64,000 nucleotides of DNA from Herpetosiphon giganteus (GCF_016907925.1 NZ_JAFBCZ010000023.1:1-64000); one strand, 5' to 3'. Positions 16,372 through 25,738 are shown, numbered from the stretch's first letter. A program made the numbers and translations. The notes: generated by a model from the sequence alone, not told the origin.

Positions 16372-17937
16372 TTACACAAATTTTAAGGCCAACATCGTAA
16401 TATCATCGTGTTGCTCGGTGTGGTCGGCAAAGCGTTGCACATCGTTGAGCACCGCATCAAGCAAGGCTTGGGCATGAATATCTGCTGGCAACGAACGCAC
16501 CAAATCTTCCAAGCGCTCAAAGCCATACATTTCAGCCTCGCCGTTCATGGCCTCGACAATCCCATCGGTGAAGAACAACAGCATATCGCCTTGGTGGCAC
16601 TGAATTGGGCTATCTTCGTATTGAATGAGTGGTGTAATGCCCAACGGCAGCGATTGGCCTCGCCCAGTCAAATATTCGGGAAATTCTGGCTGGTTGCGCT
16701 GGCTATGAATCAAAAATGGATACACTTGGCCTGCATTGGCCCAAACCAACGTGCGATCAAGCGCATCGATGCGGGCATAGCTGACCGCTGCAAACATACT
16801 ACGCGGAATATTTTGCACCAAACTGGTGTTGGTTTGATCAAGAATGGTTGCTGGAGTGGCTTGGGTTCCAGCTAAGGCGCGCAGGGTGCTGTAGGTCGCC
16901 ACCATCACCAACGCGGCAGGCACACTCTTGCCCGAAACATCGCCAATCATCAAATCGAGCGTGCTATTGCCTTGGGCGATAACCCCATAGAAATCGCCGG
17001 AGGTTTCGCGTTGCGGCAGACAAATTGCGGCAACTTCGAGGCCTGCGACGCTTGGCAAGCGCTTGGGCAATAAGGCTTGTTGCACGTTGCGGGCAATTTC
17101 TAACTCACGCTGCAAGCGTTCGTGTTCACTTTGCTCGGTATAAAGTTCGGCAATTCGTTGCGACATCACGTTAAAGGTGTGGGTCAGATCGGTTAATTCA
17201 TCGGCAACCCGCTGCTCGTTGGGCAAGGTATGGCCAAGATGCCCATCGGCAAGTTGCAACGCGCCTTGTTTGAGGCGTTGAAGGGGCCGATTAACCACGA
17301 CGACCGTTGCCAGCCAAGCACAGGCAATCGCCACCACGCTGCCGCCAATAATCAATGGCAACAATTGGTTGATCAACGATTGCTGAGTTAGATCACGCGC
17401 CTCGACCGAAAGCGAAGCCTCGACAATTGCAATCACATAGGGCTGGCCTTGGGCATCGTTGACGACAATCGGCGCAACCAAGCCATAGTACGAGCCAAAT
17501 TCATCGGCGTAGCGCACGGCGTGGCGTTGGCCATCTTCAAAAGCTGCCCAATGCTCAGGCGTATCGTAAAAGAAGGGATAATTGATCCCAGTATTATCAA
17601 CATCAACCCAATAGTACAAGCGATGTTGTTTAATATCGCGGCGCAAAATGCCAATAAAGCCCACATTGGCCGCCGTTTGGGCTTGGGCCAATTGCTTTTG
17701 CAGGGTTGTATATTCTTCGGTGTATAAATCGGCTGGCGTATTAATTTGGTTCAACAACGCCGGATCAAGTTCGCGGGCAATTAATTCAACAACTCGTGCC
17801 AAACGCGTATCCATTTCGCGCTGCCAACGCTGGTTGGTTTCGCGGTAAAAGCTCAGCCCAGCAAAGACCAACGTCGCAATAATAATTAATTGGAGCGGCA
17901 ATAAAACCTTGATAATCAGCGGAATACGCAATTTCAT
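16372..17937 (-). CDS. Membrane HAMP-SpoIIE serine phosphatase
   Basis: A 521-aa PP2C-type (SpoIIE/RsbU) phosphatase. An N-terminal membrane helix (about 10-33) is followed by an extracytoplasmic sensor region to about residue 165, a second helix, a HAMP linker, a coiled stretch with LQRELEIARNVQQALLPKRLP, and the phosphatase domain. The metal-binding acidic motifs are visible: TSGDFYGVI, MIGDVSGKSVPAALVM, FFTDGIVEA and DDITMLALK. Such proteins usually dephosphorylate anti-sigma antagonists in partner-switching; no such partner is encoded nearby. The ATG at 17937 overlaps the upstream NHL gene stop (ATGA), and GGAG is 8 nt before it. The coupling suggests that the NHL lipoprotein feeds its sensor domain. 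Confidence 0.9.
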   Translation of the reverse strand: MKLRIPLIIKVLLPLQLIIIATLVFAGLSFYRETNQRWQREMDTRLARVVELIARELDPALLNQINTPADLYTEEYTTLQKQLAQAQTAANVGFIGILRRDIKQHRLYYWVDVDNTGINYPFFYDTPEHWAAFEDGQRHAVRYADEFGSYYGLVAPIVVNDAQGQPYVIAIVEASLSVEARDLTQQSLINQLLPLIIGGSVVAIACAWLATVVVVNRPLQRLKQGALQLADGHLGHTLPNEQRVADELTDLTHTFNVMSQRIAELYTEQSEHERLQRELEIARNVQQALLPKRLPSVAGLEVAAICLPQRETSGDFYGVIAQGNSTLDLMIGDVSGKSVPAALVMVATYSTLRALAGTQATPATILDQTNTSLVQNIPRSMFAAVSYARIDALDRTLVWANAGQVYPFLIHSQRNQPEFPEYLTGRGQSLPLGITPLIQYEDSPIQCHQGDMLLFFTDGIVEAMNGEAEMYGFERLEDLVRSLPADIHAQALLDAVLNDVQRFADHTEQHDDITMLALKFV

Positions 17938-18884
17938 TGCTCGCTCTCCAATAGGCGTTGTGGATTGCTGCCATCGGCGTTGAAGCGCCAAATTGTGTTG
18001 TTATAGGCATCGGCGGCATAGACGTGATTGTTGTGAAACGCCAAGCCAAAAACTTGCCAACGCTCAATTGCGGGGGCAAAGGCAGCGATTGGCTGGCCAT
18101 CGTGGGTCAAACGTTGGATGCGTTGGTTGCCCATATCGCCAACATAAATATCGCCAGTTGCTTGATCAAGCGCAATATTTAGCGGGTAGGCAAACTCGCC
18201 AAGGTTGCTGCCATAGCGCCCAATCACCCGCAAAAATTGCAACGAGATTGTATCGCCAGCTTCGTGCAGCGAGAATTCTTGAATTCGGCCATTGAATGAA
18301 TCGACCACATACACGTGTTTGCGTTCGCGATCAACAACTAAATCGCTGAGGCCGCTAAATTCTTCGTTGCCATTGCCAAACTCGCCAAAAAACTCGGCCA
18401 GTTGGCGGCCATCACGCTGATAGACCACGACGCGATTCGCCTTGTAGTTGGCGACCCAAATTCGGTCGGCGCTATCAACCGTCACGCCATATGGCTCGTT
18501 GGTTGGCTCATCCAGCGCCGGATCATAATCGTTGCCGCCAAACTCGCGGCCAAAGCTGCCATCAGGCTCGAAACTGCGCACGCCGTCGTGCACTAGTGTT
18601 GCTTCATCATTATAGATAAAATTGCCAATATAGAGCGTGCCCTGGCTGTCGCGCCCAAGATCCCAGCCGGAGTGAATGTTGCTTGGGCCAACCCCAAAAA
18701 CCCCAATACTGGCCGCGATTTGGCCATTGGATTCAAGCTGGGCAATGCGATAATTGCCACGATCAGTCACATATAATTGTTGATCGTCGACAACCGCAAC
18801 CCCATTTGGTCGCAGCAAGTGTTGGGGTTGCTGACTACAGCCAGCCAACAACCCCACAAGCAAGAATGAAAGACAACGGCGCAT
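17934..18884 (-). CDS. NHL-repeat lipoprotein
   Basis: A 316-aa lipoprotein with lipobox LAGC (Cys 16). About six NHL repeats follow, as in LLRPNGVAVVDDQQLYVTDRGNYRIAQLE, PYGVTVDSADRIWVANYKANRVVVY and YPLNIALDQATGDIYVGDMGNQRIQRL. They form a predicted six-blade propeller outside the membrane. The start at 18884 is set by GGAG 5 nt upstream. It overlaps the SpoIIE gene by 4 nt and starts 19 nt after a small membrane protein gene. The ligand is unknown; the arrangement fits a ligand-binding partner for the SpoIIE sensor. Confidence 0.8.
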   Translation of the reverse strand: MRRCLSFLLVGLLAGCSQQPQHLLRPNGVAVVDDQQLYVTDRGNYRIAQLESNGQIAASIGVFGVGPSNIHSGWDLGRDSQGTLYIGNFIYNDEATLVHDGVRSFEPDGSFGREFGGNDYDPALDEPTNEPYGVTVDSADRIWVANYKANRVVVYQRDGRQLAEFFGEFGNGNEEFSGLSDLVVDRERKHVYVVDSFNGRIQEFSLHEAGDTISLQFLRVIGRYGSNLGEFAYPLNIALDQATGDIYVGDMGNQRIQRLTHDGQPIAAFAPAIERWQVFGLAFHNNHVYAADAYNNTIWRFNADGSNPQRLLESEQ

Positions 18885-18903
18885 GCGTGCTCCAGCAAGG
18901 GTT

Positions 18904-19263
18904 TTATAGCCCAAAACGGCCTAGTTTGAGTAACGCGCCGAGAATGCCGGTTAATCCAGTTAGGCCATAGAGGGCAATAATGGCAATTGTTTGTGGCTCA
19001 AGGCGCAAGCTACTGCTGCGGCTTTGGGTTGGCTTGATCTCAATCCGCTGACCACGCCAGTATTGAACCTGTGAGCTATTGCTAAAGCGCGTTGAGCCTT
19101 GGCGATTCTGCCAGATTTGCCAAGCAACCCAGAGCAAAAAGCCACAGCCCACAAAAACCAAGCCCACGCGTGCCAGATTGGGCATCGTCCAAACCTGATT
19201 GCGAATCACAAACAGGCCCACAACTGCCAAGATTGCCGGAATCCAAGAACGATCAAATCTCAT
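18904..19263 (-). CDS. Small membrane protein of unknown function
   Basis: A 119-aa protein with three hydrophobic stretches: about residues 7-23 (PAILAVVGLFVI), 31-49 (ARVGLVFVGCGFLLWVAW) and 92-112 (TIAIIALYGLTGLTGILGALL). A polar loop, rich in Gln/Ser/Arg, sits between the second and third. I do not recognise the family. Its ATG overlaps the malQ stop (ATGA), and 19 nt separate it from the NHL lipoprotein, so it is co-translated in the malQ-NHL-SpoIIE operon. Confidence 0.6.
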   Translation of the reverse strand: MRFDRSWIPAILAVVGLFVIRNQVWTMPNLARVGLVFVGCGFLLWVAWQIWQNRQGSTRFSNSSQVQYWRGQRIEIKPTQSRSSSLRLEPQTIAIIALYGLTGLTGILGALLKLGRFGL

Positions 19264-20819
19264 AGTTCGCTGGTTTCTTGTAAGTCAAAGTAGGGTGGAG
19301 CGTTGGGATCAAGCTCTTTGCTGAGCGCAGGTTGTGCCAAGCGCCCATAAACTTCAGCTAATCCATACAGCGAATGGGCTAAATCGTAGGATAATTGGTC
19401 GGGCTTGATCCGCCATGCCCAATTGCCGCCAGTTAAGCCTGGCCGATTCATGCGCGCTTCGGTGCCAAGATCAAGCGCATCTTGCATCGGAATAATTACC
19501 GTGTCAGCAACTGAAGCATACAGGGTACGAATCATCGTCCAAACAAGGGCTTCTTCGCCACAATGCAAATAGGTGCGGGCGCGATGCTGTTCTTCTGGGC
19601 CTGCACTATTGTACCAGCCACGCGAGGTGTCGTTATCGTGCGAGCCAGTGTAGGCAACCGTATTTTGCACGTAGGTATGCGGCAAGAAGTTTGATTGGAA
19701 CGCGCCTGAGGTGAAGGCAAATTGTAAAATCCGCATGCCAGGCAAGGCAAATTGGTCGCGTAATTGATAGACATCAGGCGTGATCATGCCCAAATCTTCG
19801 GCAATTAACGGCAAGCTGCCAAATGCTTGGGCAATTGCTTGGAAGAAATCAGCGCCTGGGCCACGTCGCCATTCGCCATTGACCGCCGTTTCTTCAGTGC
19901 CTGGCACGGCCCAATAGCCTGCAAAGCCACGGAAGTGATCGATGCGCACAATATCGACAGTGCGCAAGCTAGCGCTAATCCGTTGTTGCCACCATTGATA
20001 ACCATCTTGGGCCATCACATCCCAACGATAGAGCGGGTTGCCCCAGCGTTGGCCAGTGGCCGAGAAATAATCTGGTGGAACGCCAGCAATATCAACCGGA
20101 TTGCCATCGGGGTGCAACAAGAACAGGCTGCGATTGCCCCAAACATCGGCGCTATCGTGGGCCACAAAAATTGGAATATCGCCAACAATCTTGATCTCGC
20201 GTTCGTTGGCATAGCGTTTCAGATCATCCCATTGGTTGAAAAAGGCCCATTGCAAAAACTTATGAAACTGCACATCGTCGGCGAGTTTTTGGCTCCATTC
20301 GGCCACAGCCTCAGGCTCATGCAAGGCAATTGCGCTTTCCCAGGTTGTCCACGAAGCGCCATCGTGAGCGGCTTTACAGGCCATGAATAAGGCATAATCG
20401 TCGAGCCACGCTTGTTCAGCAGCACAAAAATCATTGAATCCGCGATCGTCGGCTTGGGCCTTGAAATTTTCAAAAGCCGTGCGCAATAGCTGCAATTTGG
20501 CCGGAATCACCGCGCCAAAATCGACGCTTTCGCTGGGCAAATGAGTTAATTGCGCCAAATCCCATTCAGCCAGCAAATTGATGCGGGCCAAATAATCGGG
20601 GCTAATCAACATATGGTTGCCAGCAAAGGCCGAAAAACATTGATACGGCGAATCGCCATAGCCAGTTGGGCCAAGCGGCAAAATTTGCCAGAGCCGTGCG
20701 CCAGCGGCTTGCAGCCAATCAACAAATTGATAGGCTTCGCTGCCAAGGTCGCCAATTCCATAGCGACCATGCAACGACGTGGGGTGCAGAAGAATCCCCG
20801 CAGCTCGTTCGAATGTCAT
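19260..20819 (-). CDS. malQ: 4-alpha-glucanotransferase (amylomaltase, GH77)
   Basis: This cytoplasmic enzyme transfers alpha-1,4-glucan segments between maltodextrins and takes part in glycogen or maltodextrin turnover. Its 519 aa is typical of GH77. Signatures include GILLHPTSLHGRYGIGDLG at the N-terminus, LPLGPTGYGDSPYQ, IVRIDHFRGFAGYWAVP (nucleophile Asp in RIDHF), PLIAEDLGMITPDV (acid/base Glu) and YTGSHDNDTSRGW (third acidic residue). It is the first gene of an operon with a small membrane protein, an NHL lipoprotein and a SpoIIE phosphatase, an unusual company for malQ. Confidence 0.95.
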   Translation of the reverse strand: MTFERAAGILLHPTSLHGRYGIGDLGSEAYQFVDWLQAAGARLWQILPLGPTGYGDSPYQCFSAFAGNHMLISPDYLARINLLAEWDLAQLTHLPSESVDFGAVIPAKLQLLRTAFENFKAQADDRGFNDFCAAEQAWLDDYALFMACKAAHDGASWTTWESAIALHEPEAVAEWSQKLADDVQFHKFLQWAFFNQWDDLKRYANEREIKIVGDIPIFVAHDSADVWGNRSLFLLHPDGNPVDIAGVPPDYFSATGQRWGNPLYRWDVMAQDGYQWWQQRISASLRTVDIVRIDHFRGFAGYWAVPGTEETAVNGEWRRGPGADFFQAIAQAFGSLPLIAEDLGMITPDVYQLRDQFALPGMRILQFAFTSGAFQSNFLPHTYVQNTVAYTGSHDNDTSRGWYNSAGPEEQHRARTYLHCGEEALVWTMIRTLYASVADTVIIPMQDALDLGTEARMNRPGLTGGNWAWRIKPDQLSYDLAHSLYGLAEVYGRLAQPALSKELDPNAPPYFDLQETSEL

Positions 20820-21185
20820 CGAACTACCTCCAACTATCAGTGAGTATCAAGCAAGTTCTAAAGTATGTCCTTGGTATGATAGCATAGAGCAGGATTAGGG
20901 AAGGATGAATTATGAATTATGAAGAAGACCATAAAAAAGGCAGAAGTCAGAAGGCAAAAGGCAAAAAGGCTATGGGCTATAGGCGAGCGGAACATCTTTC
21001 CTCGCGTTAACCATGGCCTGATCCCCTCACCCCAACCCCGCTCCCACGCAGCGGGCGAGGGGGAACCACCAGACCGGTGCTCCCCTCGCCCGCTGCGTGG
21101 GAGCGGGGCTGGGGGTGAGGGCATGCTCCTCATAGCCCAAAGCCCATAGCCCAAAGCCTATAGCCAATAACTCAACGCCCCAACT
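20820..21185. repeat. Repeat spacer with GC-rich inverted-repeat element
   Basis: No gene. AGTCAGA/AGGCAAA heptamers (about 20938-20975) and GGCTAT arms lead into a GC-rich element at about 21005-21124. Its 38-39-nt arms (21025-21062 and 21082-21120) are nearly perfect inverted repeats beginning CCTCACCCC and ending GGGGTGAGG. A related copy is at about 30486-30628. AGCCCATAGCC units then run up to the stop codon of the methyltransferase gene. Confidence 0.85.
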
Positions 21186-21974
21186 CTACAACAAACCGAA
21201 CTCGCGGGCCAACTCTTGGTCGAATTGGGCCTCGCCAAAGGCTGGCACATACAAGGTTGCATAGGCCGAAACCTGTTGCTCTGCTAAATCGTTAAGCTGC
21301 ACATGGCGAATTGTTGGCTCTTCGATTGGCAAAATTGCTGCTTGGTAGATTGTTACTTGGTGCTGTTCAGGATAGAAGTTTTGTAAATGAGCCACCAAGC
21401 GAGCTAACCCAGCGCGTGGATCAAGCCCAGCATGCACAACCTTGAAGTAGCCAATCACCCCAATTTGCCATAAAACCAACGGTGTTGTTGGATCAAAACG
21501 CCGTGGCCGCAGCAAAAAATCGCTGGCCTCGTAGCTTTGATAGCCATGCAAGCCAGGATCGAGCGCCAAATCGGCAAATAGACAGGCCTCGGCAGAAATG
21601 CCAGGTAGCAGATTAACCTGCACTCTTTCACGCTGGCCGCGCTGCACTAAATCGCTGGTTGGAGTTACAAACACGCTTGGATGGCCATAAAACGCAACAC
21701 ACACCCGCTTGCCTTGCTCGACCGCTGCCCAAATATGCGCAACCATGGCGTGATACACCTGTTCGCGTGGCAAATCTGCTTGGTAAAAATGGGCCAACGA
21801 TTCAGCATGCGGATTCAACTTGTGAATCCATTCATCGGCCAGCGGGTGCATGACCAAATAAAAAGTCTGATCGGCTTTGCTAATCCAGGCGTGAGCTTCA
21901 TTGGTTAGATGCGCAATCATCGTGATGCCAGTGCCGACCAGTGTCAACGAGCCTTGTTTACGTTGGTTTGGCAT
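21186..21974 (-). CDS. Borosin-type peptide backbone N-methyltransferase (tetrapyrrole-methylase fold), trans-acting candidate
   Basis: This 262-aa SAM-dependent methylase has the corrin/porphyrin methylase fold. It starts with GSLTLVGTGI (8-17) and has FYGHPSVFV (95-103) and LLPGISAEACLFADL. The EASDFLLRPRRFDP, LWQIGVIGYF and QVTIYQA segments recall fungal OphMA and bacterial SonM-type borosin enzymes rather than cobalamin enzymes. In the LAHFYQADLPREQVYHAM stretch, Tyr64, Arg70 and Tyr74 appear to match the OphMA catalytic Tyr/Arg/Tyr set. Here the enzyme is free-standing, as in split borosins. Its ATG follows the preceding stop after 1 nt (TAAGATG), so translation is coupled to the 197-aa candidate substrate. 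No cobalamin or heme genes lie nearby. The family likeness is from memory; the role is an inference. Confidence 0.78.
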   Translation of the reverse strand: MPNQRKQGSLTLVGTGITMIAHLTNEAHAWISKADQTFYLVMHPLADEWIHKLNPHAESLAHFYQADLPREQVYHAMVAHIWAAVEQGKRVCVAFYGHPSVFVTPTSDLVQRGQRERVQVNLLPGISAEACLFADLALDPGLHGYQSYEASDFLLRPRRFDPTTPLVLWQIGVIGYFKVVHAGLDPRAGLARLVAHLQNFYPEQHQVTIYQAAILPIEEPTIRHVQLNDLAEQQVSAYATLYVPAFGEAQFDQELAREFGLL

Positions 21975-21975
21975 C

Positions 21976-22569
21976 TTATTGTGGCTGCTCGTCAAAGCCA
22001 ATTTCAAATAATGGTGGCTGATCGTCTTTTTGGCGATGATAGACAAAATTGGTTAATTGGGTATGCACTGGTCGTGTTCGACCAACCAAAATATAATTAT
22101 TGGCCGGAATTGTTAATTGAATTGGAATATTGGAGCAATTGTAGCTTGGATTTTCGATTTGCTCTTTGCTGCGAATATAGAAAACTTGCGGCATGTCAGC
22201 GGAATCATTTGGGTCGACATAACACACATGTAAATCAAAATAGGGATTTCCGCTAGAATCTTCGATCATATAACTATGATTGAGCAGCCAGCACGTAACC
22301 GTATAATCTTTGGATTTATCGAGCGCTTCGATAAAGACATTCATATACGATGAAACAGTAACATCGATATTGGTATAGGTTTGGGTTTCTGGTGCGAATT
22401 GGCCAAGACTGCGCAAAGTCATCACGGTCGTAATTTCTTGCACCGGATCTTGTTTGGGTAAGCTTGGGCCAAGGCCTGCTTGCTGTAAAAATGCTTGAGG
22501 ATCGTGCTTGAATGAGGCAAGGCGGCTGGGATCATCGACGAGGGTTTGGACGAAATCGACCATATCCAT
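21976..22569 (-). CDS. Candidate split-borosin precursor: leader-like helical domain plus beta-rich domain (197 aa)
   Basis: The N-terminus is MDMVDFVQTLVDDPSRLASF followed by KHDPQAFLQQAGLGP (residues 1-35). This helical pattern (LxxDPxxLxxFxxDPxxFLxxxGL) resembles the borosin-binding domain of SonA-type substrates and, more loosely, NHLP/LigA-fold leaders. Residues about 40-75 are a linker rich in Thr/Val. Residues about 75-197 look like a beta-rich domain with three Cys and many aromatic residues. Known split borosin precursors are much shorter (about 70 aa), so this would be an unusual substrate. There is no signal peptide or membrane segment. The start at 22569 has AGGAGG 9 nt upstream. 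It lies 13 nt after the BTAD regulator stop and 1 nt before the methyltransferase. Alternatively it could be an ordinary partner protein with a docking helix. Confidence 0.6.
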   Translation of the reverse strand: MDMVDFVQTLVDDPSRLASFKHDPQAFLQQAGLGPSLPKQDPVQEITTVMTLRSLGQFAPETQTYTNIDVTVSSYMNVFIEALDKSKDYTVTCWLLNHSYMIEDSSGNPYFDLHVCYVDPNDSADMPQVFYIRSKEQIENPSYNCSNIPIQLTIPANNYILVGRTRPVHTQLTNFVYHRQKDDQPPLFEIGFDEQPQ

Positions 22570-22582
22570 GAATCTGTTCCTC

Positions 22583-25500
22583 CTAATAAACCGCAAGTTT
22601 TTGGCTTTGCTCAATTTGGCTTAAACAAAGCGCAACGTAGGCTTCAATTCCTGCCAGTTCGGCTGTGCCATAGTTATTATTGCTGACAAGCTGGCCTTGC
22701 ACGTGTAAACGATTAAGCAAGTTTTTGGTTTCGGCGCTACAGGCTGGATGCTGCAATACGCGCTGCCAAAGTTCGAGCCAATGGCTTGGCTGGCCGGTGC
22801 AAACCTCCTGCCAAAGCTGAAGCACGGTCGCATAGCATTCTAGTAACAACGGAATCTCTTGACGTTGCTGGGCGATTGCAATGGCGCGGGCCAACCATGG
22901 TTGCACATGCTGAAACTGGCGTTGAGCCAATTCTAGTTGGGCGATATGCAAGGCCGCCCGTCCAATCATCGCCTCTACGCCCAACTCTTGGAAGATGGCA
23001 AAGGCTTTGTGCAAATAGCCAGCACTTTGTTGATATTGCTCGCGGCGCAGCGCCAACATGCCCATTTGATCGCGAATTAATGCCTCTCCAAGCGGGGTTT
23101 TGAGCTGATAGGCCAAATCGAGGCTGGCTTCAAAATAGTGTTCAGCCTGATCATACTTGGCTTGAGCCAATGCCACAACCCCTAAAAAGCGCTGGCTATG
23201 ACATAAACCCCAGCCATGTTTTTGGGCTTGATACTGCGTACTACAGGTCAAAAAGGCATCTTCGGCAGCGCGCCAATTGCCTTGGGCCAAACGCACAGCA
23301 CCAATCGACAACCAAGTATCGCTCATTTTAATCTGGTCGTTGATTGCTTCTGCCTGCGCTAAACAGCGCTGCAATAAATCCAAGGCGCGGGTATATTCGC
23401 CGCGCCGCTGGGTAATTACCCCAAGTTGCTTGTAAATAAATAATAATTCGTTAGCATTATGTAGCTGCATTCGTTCAAGTAGTTCGATACATTGTTGTAA
23501 TAATTGCTCTGCATGAGTTAATTCGCCCAAAATATATTGAAATTCAGCATAGCACGCCACAATTCGCACAATAATTAATCCGCTTGCTTGGTTATGTATT
23601 GTTTGATCAAGCATATTTTCTATTAATGCAGCAGCTGGCTCGAAAAGCTGTTTGCCTTCAATTTCGCGGTTGCGAATCGCAAAAAAATCATGCAACGCAA
23701 TACAATACGCGCCAAGAATTTGAATTTGCTGGGTTTGAACTGCCCACAGCCAGCCAGCGCGCAGATTATCCAACTCTTGCTCCAACACAAACAAGGCTTG
23801 TTGGCTGGCAGTTCCATGAATCAACGGCTCTTGTTGCTGGCTCAATTGGCCAAAATAGCTGGCGTGATGCTGATAGAGGCTGTGTTGGTCGGGCGTAGTT
23901 TGTTGGAGCTTGGATTGGGCAAATTGATGGAGTAACGGGTGCAAGGCATAGCGGGTTTGCTGTTGCTGCACTTCAAGCATTAACAGCGATTTGGCGTGTA
24001 AATTTGCCAAAACTGGCAGATCGACTGCGGCAATCGCTGCTGCTGCTTGGGCATCGAAGCTGCTGGGAAACACCGCCAAGCTCGCTAAACAAGCCTGTTC
24101 ATGCTGATCAAGCAATTGCCACGAATAATCGAAGGCTGCTTGAATGCTGCGGTGGCGGGTTGGAATATCTACTACATCGCTGTGAAATAACTGCATATCT
24201 TGGCGTAGTGCCTGCACAATTTCGTCGCCGCTGCGAATCGTCATCCACGGGGCGATTAATTCGATTGCCAGCGGCAAGCCATGAACCATTTGGCAAATTT
24301 GGCCAATTGCTTGGCGCTCGGCGGGCGCATAATCAGCTAAATTTGCCGATTTGCCTTGACGTTGCAAGCAATTCATAAATAGATCAAGCGCTGCAAAATG
24401 CTGGAATTGTTCAGCGAGCAAGGGCGAATATTCTGCATCAAGCTCGATTTCGGGATAAGCCAAACCTGCTACTTCCAACACATATTCGTTTTGCAGCCGC
24501 ATGCGTTCGCGCGAACCGATGATTAAGCGCAATTGGGGAATTTGCTGAAGCAGGCTGCTCAAGGCTAGGCGTGCACTGGTGGCCAGCAATTCGCCATTAT
24601 CGATGATGATCAATAACTCTTGGGTTTGAATTTGGCGAATGATATGCTCGACAAAATCGCTATTGCGGGGCGGCGCGAGGCTGAGCGTTTGGATTAACGT
24701 CAAGAGGACTGGCTCGGCCTCTAAAAGCTGGGGCTGTTGGTCGGGGCTAAACAACGAACAATAAAAAACGCCATTGCTGGCTGCCCCAAGATAATCATTG
24801 ACCACCTTCCAGCCAAAGGTCAGGGCTAGCTGAGTTTTGCCACTGCCACCAGCGCCCATAATCGTCAGGAGTTGATGTTGTTCGGCGGCAAGCCAATAGG
24901 TTAGGCGTTCTAACTCGCTTTGGCGACCATACAACAGCGGAGTTGCCCGAATCAGGCGTTGTGGGCGTTGGGCAGGTGTGGCCAAAATTTGGCGTTGCAA
25001 GGCTGCGCTGGCTGGTTCGGGTTGTAATCCATATTCACGCTCGAGCACTTGTTCGAGCAAGCGATATTGGCGCAAGGCCGTGTGGCGCTGGCCAGTGCGC
25101 ATCAACAACACCATCAACTGACGTTGCGCAACCTCATCGCACGCATCGAGCGTGACCAAGCGTTGGAGCCAACGAATCGCCTCATTGTAGTTGCTGACCA
25201 GGCTATAGCGTTCGATCAGGCGGCGTAGCGCGCCGAATGTTTGTTGTCGCCAATATTCGGCCTGTTGAAGCTGCCATGTGCCAAAGCCTTCTGCATCGCG
25301 CAAATAAAAACCGTTTAAGAAATCGCCCTGATAGTGCTCAATTGCGCTGGCCAAGTCTTCGGTTGAGCTAGCTGGATTTGCATAAATCTTGGCGCAATAG
25401 TGCAGGTCAAGCCAATAGTTTGCTTGCGGCTGCAAGCTAATTGTATGCCGCGTGACCTCAATAAATGGATTAAGCGCTTTGCGTAATTGATTGAGCGTTA

Positions 25501-25738
25501 GGCGCAGGTTGCCCGCCGTGCGCTCCGCCGATAAATCATCCCACAACAATTGGGCCAACACCTCGCGTTCGTGGGGATAGGGATTGACCACAAGGTAAGT
25601 TAGGAGGGCTTCGACTTTGCGGGTTGGTAGATCGCTAATCCGTTGATTATCGATAAAAATCCGCAAACCACCAAAAACGTGAATCCGTAAACTTGGCACC
25701 GATTGAGCCGAATCATCAGGCTGAGGCGTGACATTCAC
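22583..25738 (-). CDS. BTAD / NB-ARC / TPR transcriptional regulator (SARP-like, STAND)
   Basis: A 1051-aa regulator. Residues about 18-110 form an OmpR-like winged helix (LRIHVFGGLRIFIDN, RKVEALLTYLV), and about 115-255 the bacterial transcriptional activator domain (AIEHYQGDFLNGFY, REYGLQPEPAS). The P-loop GAGGSGKT at 295-302 opens an NB-ARC ATPase. It continues with LLIIIDNGELL (Walker B), RLIIGSRERMRL, GLPLAIELIAPW and HRSIQAAFDYSWQLL. From about 640 on there are TPR repeats, as in YTRALDLLQRCLAQAEAINDQ and YDQAEHYFEASLDLAYQL. These proteins usually activate adjacent secondary-metabolite genes. It precedes the candidate precursor by 13 nt in the same transcription unit and diverges from a sigma factor. 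Confidence 0.85.
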   Translation of the reverse strand: MNVTPQPDDSAQSVPSLRIHVFGGLRIFIDNQRISDLPTRKVEALLTYLVVNPYPHEREVLAQLLWDDLSAERTAGNLRLTLNQLRKALNPFIEVTRHTISLQPQANYWLDLHYCAKIYANPASSTEDLASAIEHYQGDFLNGFYLRDAEGFGTWQLQQAEYWRQQTFGALRRLIERYSLVSNYNEAIRWLQRLVTLDACDEVAQRQLMVLLMRTGQRHTALRQYRLLEQVLEREYGLQPEPASAALQRQILATPAQRPQRLIRATPLLYGRQSELERLTYWLAAEQHQLLTIMGAGGSGKTQLALTFGWKVVNDYLGAASNGVFYCSLFSPDQQPQLLEAEPVLLTLIQTLSLAPPRNSDFVEHIIRQIQTQELLIIIDNGELLATSARLALSSLLQQIPQLRLIIGSRERMRLQNEYVLEVAGLAYPEIELDAEYSPLLAEQFQHFAALDLFMNCLQRQGKSANLADYAPAERQAIGQICQMVHGLPLAIELIAPWMTIRSGDEIVQALRQDMQLFHSDVVDIPTRHRSIQAAFDYSWQLLDQHEQACLASLAVFPSSFDAQAAAAIAAVDLPVLANLHAKSLLMLEVQQQQTRYALHPLLHQFAQSKLQQTTPDQHSLYQHHASYFGQLSQQQEPLIHGTASQQALFVLEQELDNLRAGWLWAVQTQQIQILGAYCIALHDFFAIRNREIEGKQLFEPAAALIENMLDQTIHNQASGLIIVRIVACYAEFQYILGELTHAEQLLQQCIELLERMQLHNANELLFIYKQLGVITQRRGEYTRALDLLQRCLAQAEAINDQIKMSDTWLSIGAVRLAQGNWRAAEDAFLTCSTQYQAQKHGWGLCHSQRFLGVVALAQAKYDQAEHYFEASLDLAYQLKTPLGEALIRDQMGMLALRREQYQQSAGYLHKAFAIFQELGVEAMIGRAALHIAQLELAQRQFQHVQPWLARAIAIAQQRQEIPLLLECYATVLQLWQEVCTGQPSHWLELWQRVLQHPACSAETKNLLNRLHVQGQLVSNNNYGTAELAGIEAYVALCLSQIEQSQKLAVY

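Noticed and set aside
21186-21974. Cobalamin/siroheme methyltransferase for the tetrapyrrole-methylase gene
   Set aside because: No corrin or heme genes are adjacent, and the PREQVY, FYGHPSVF and LWQIGVIG segments resemble borosin enzymes more than CobA/CysG types.
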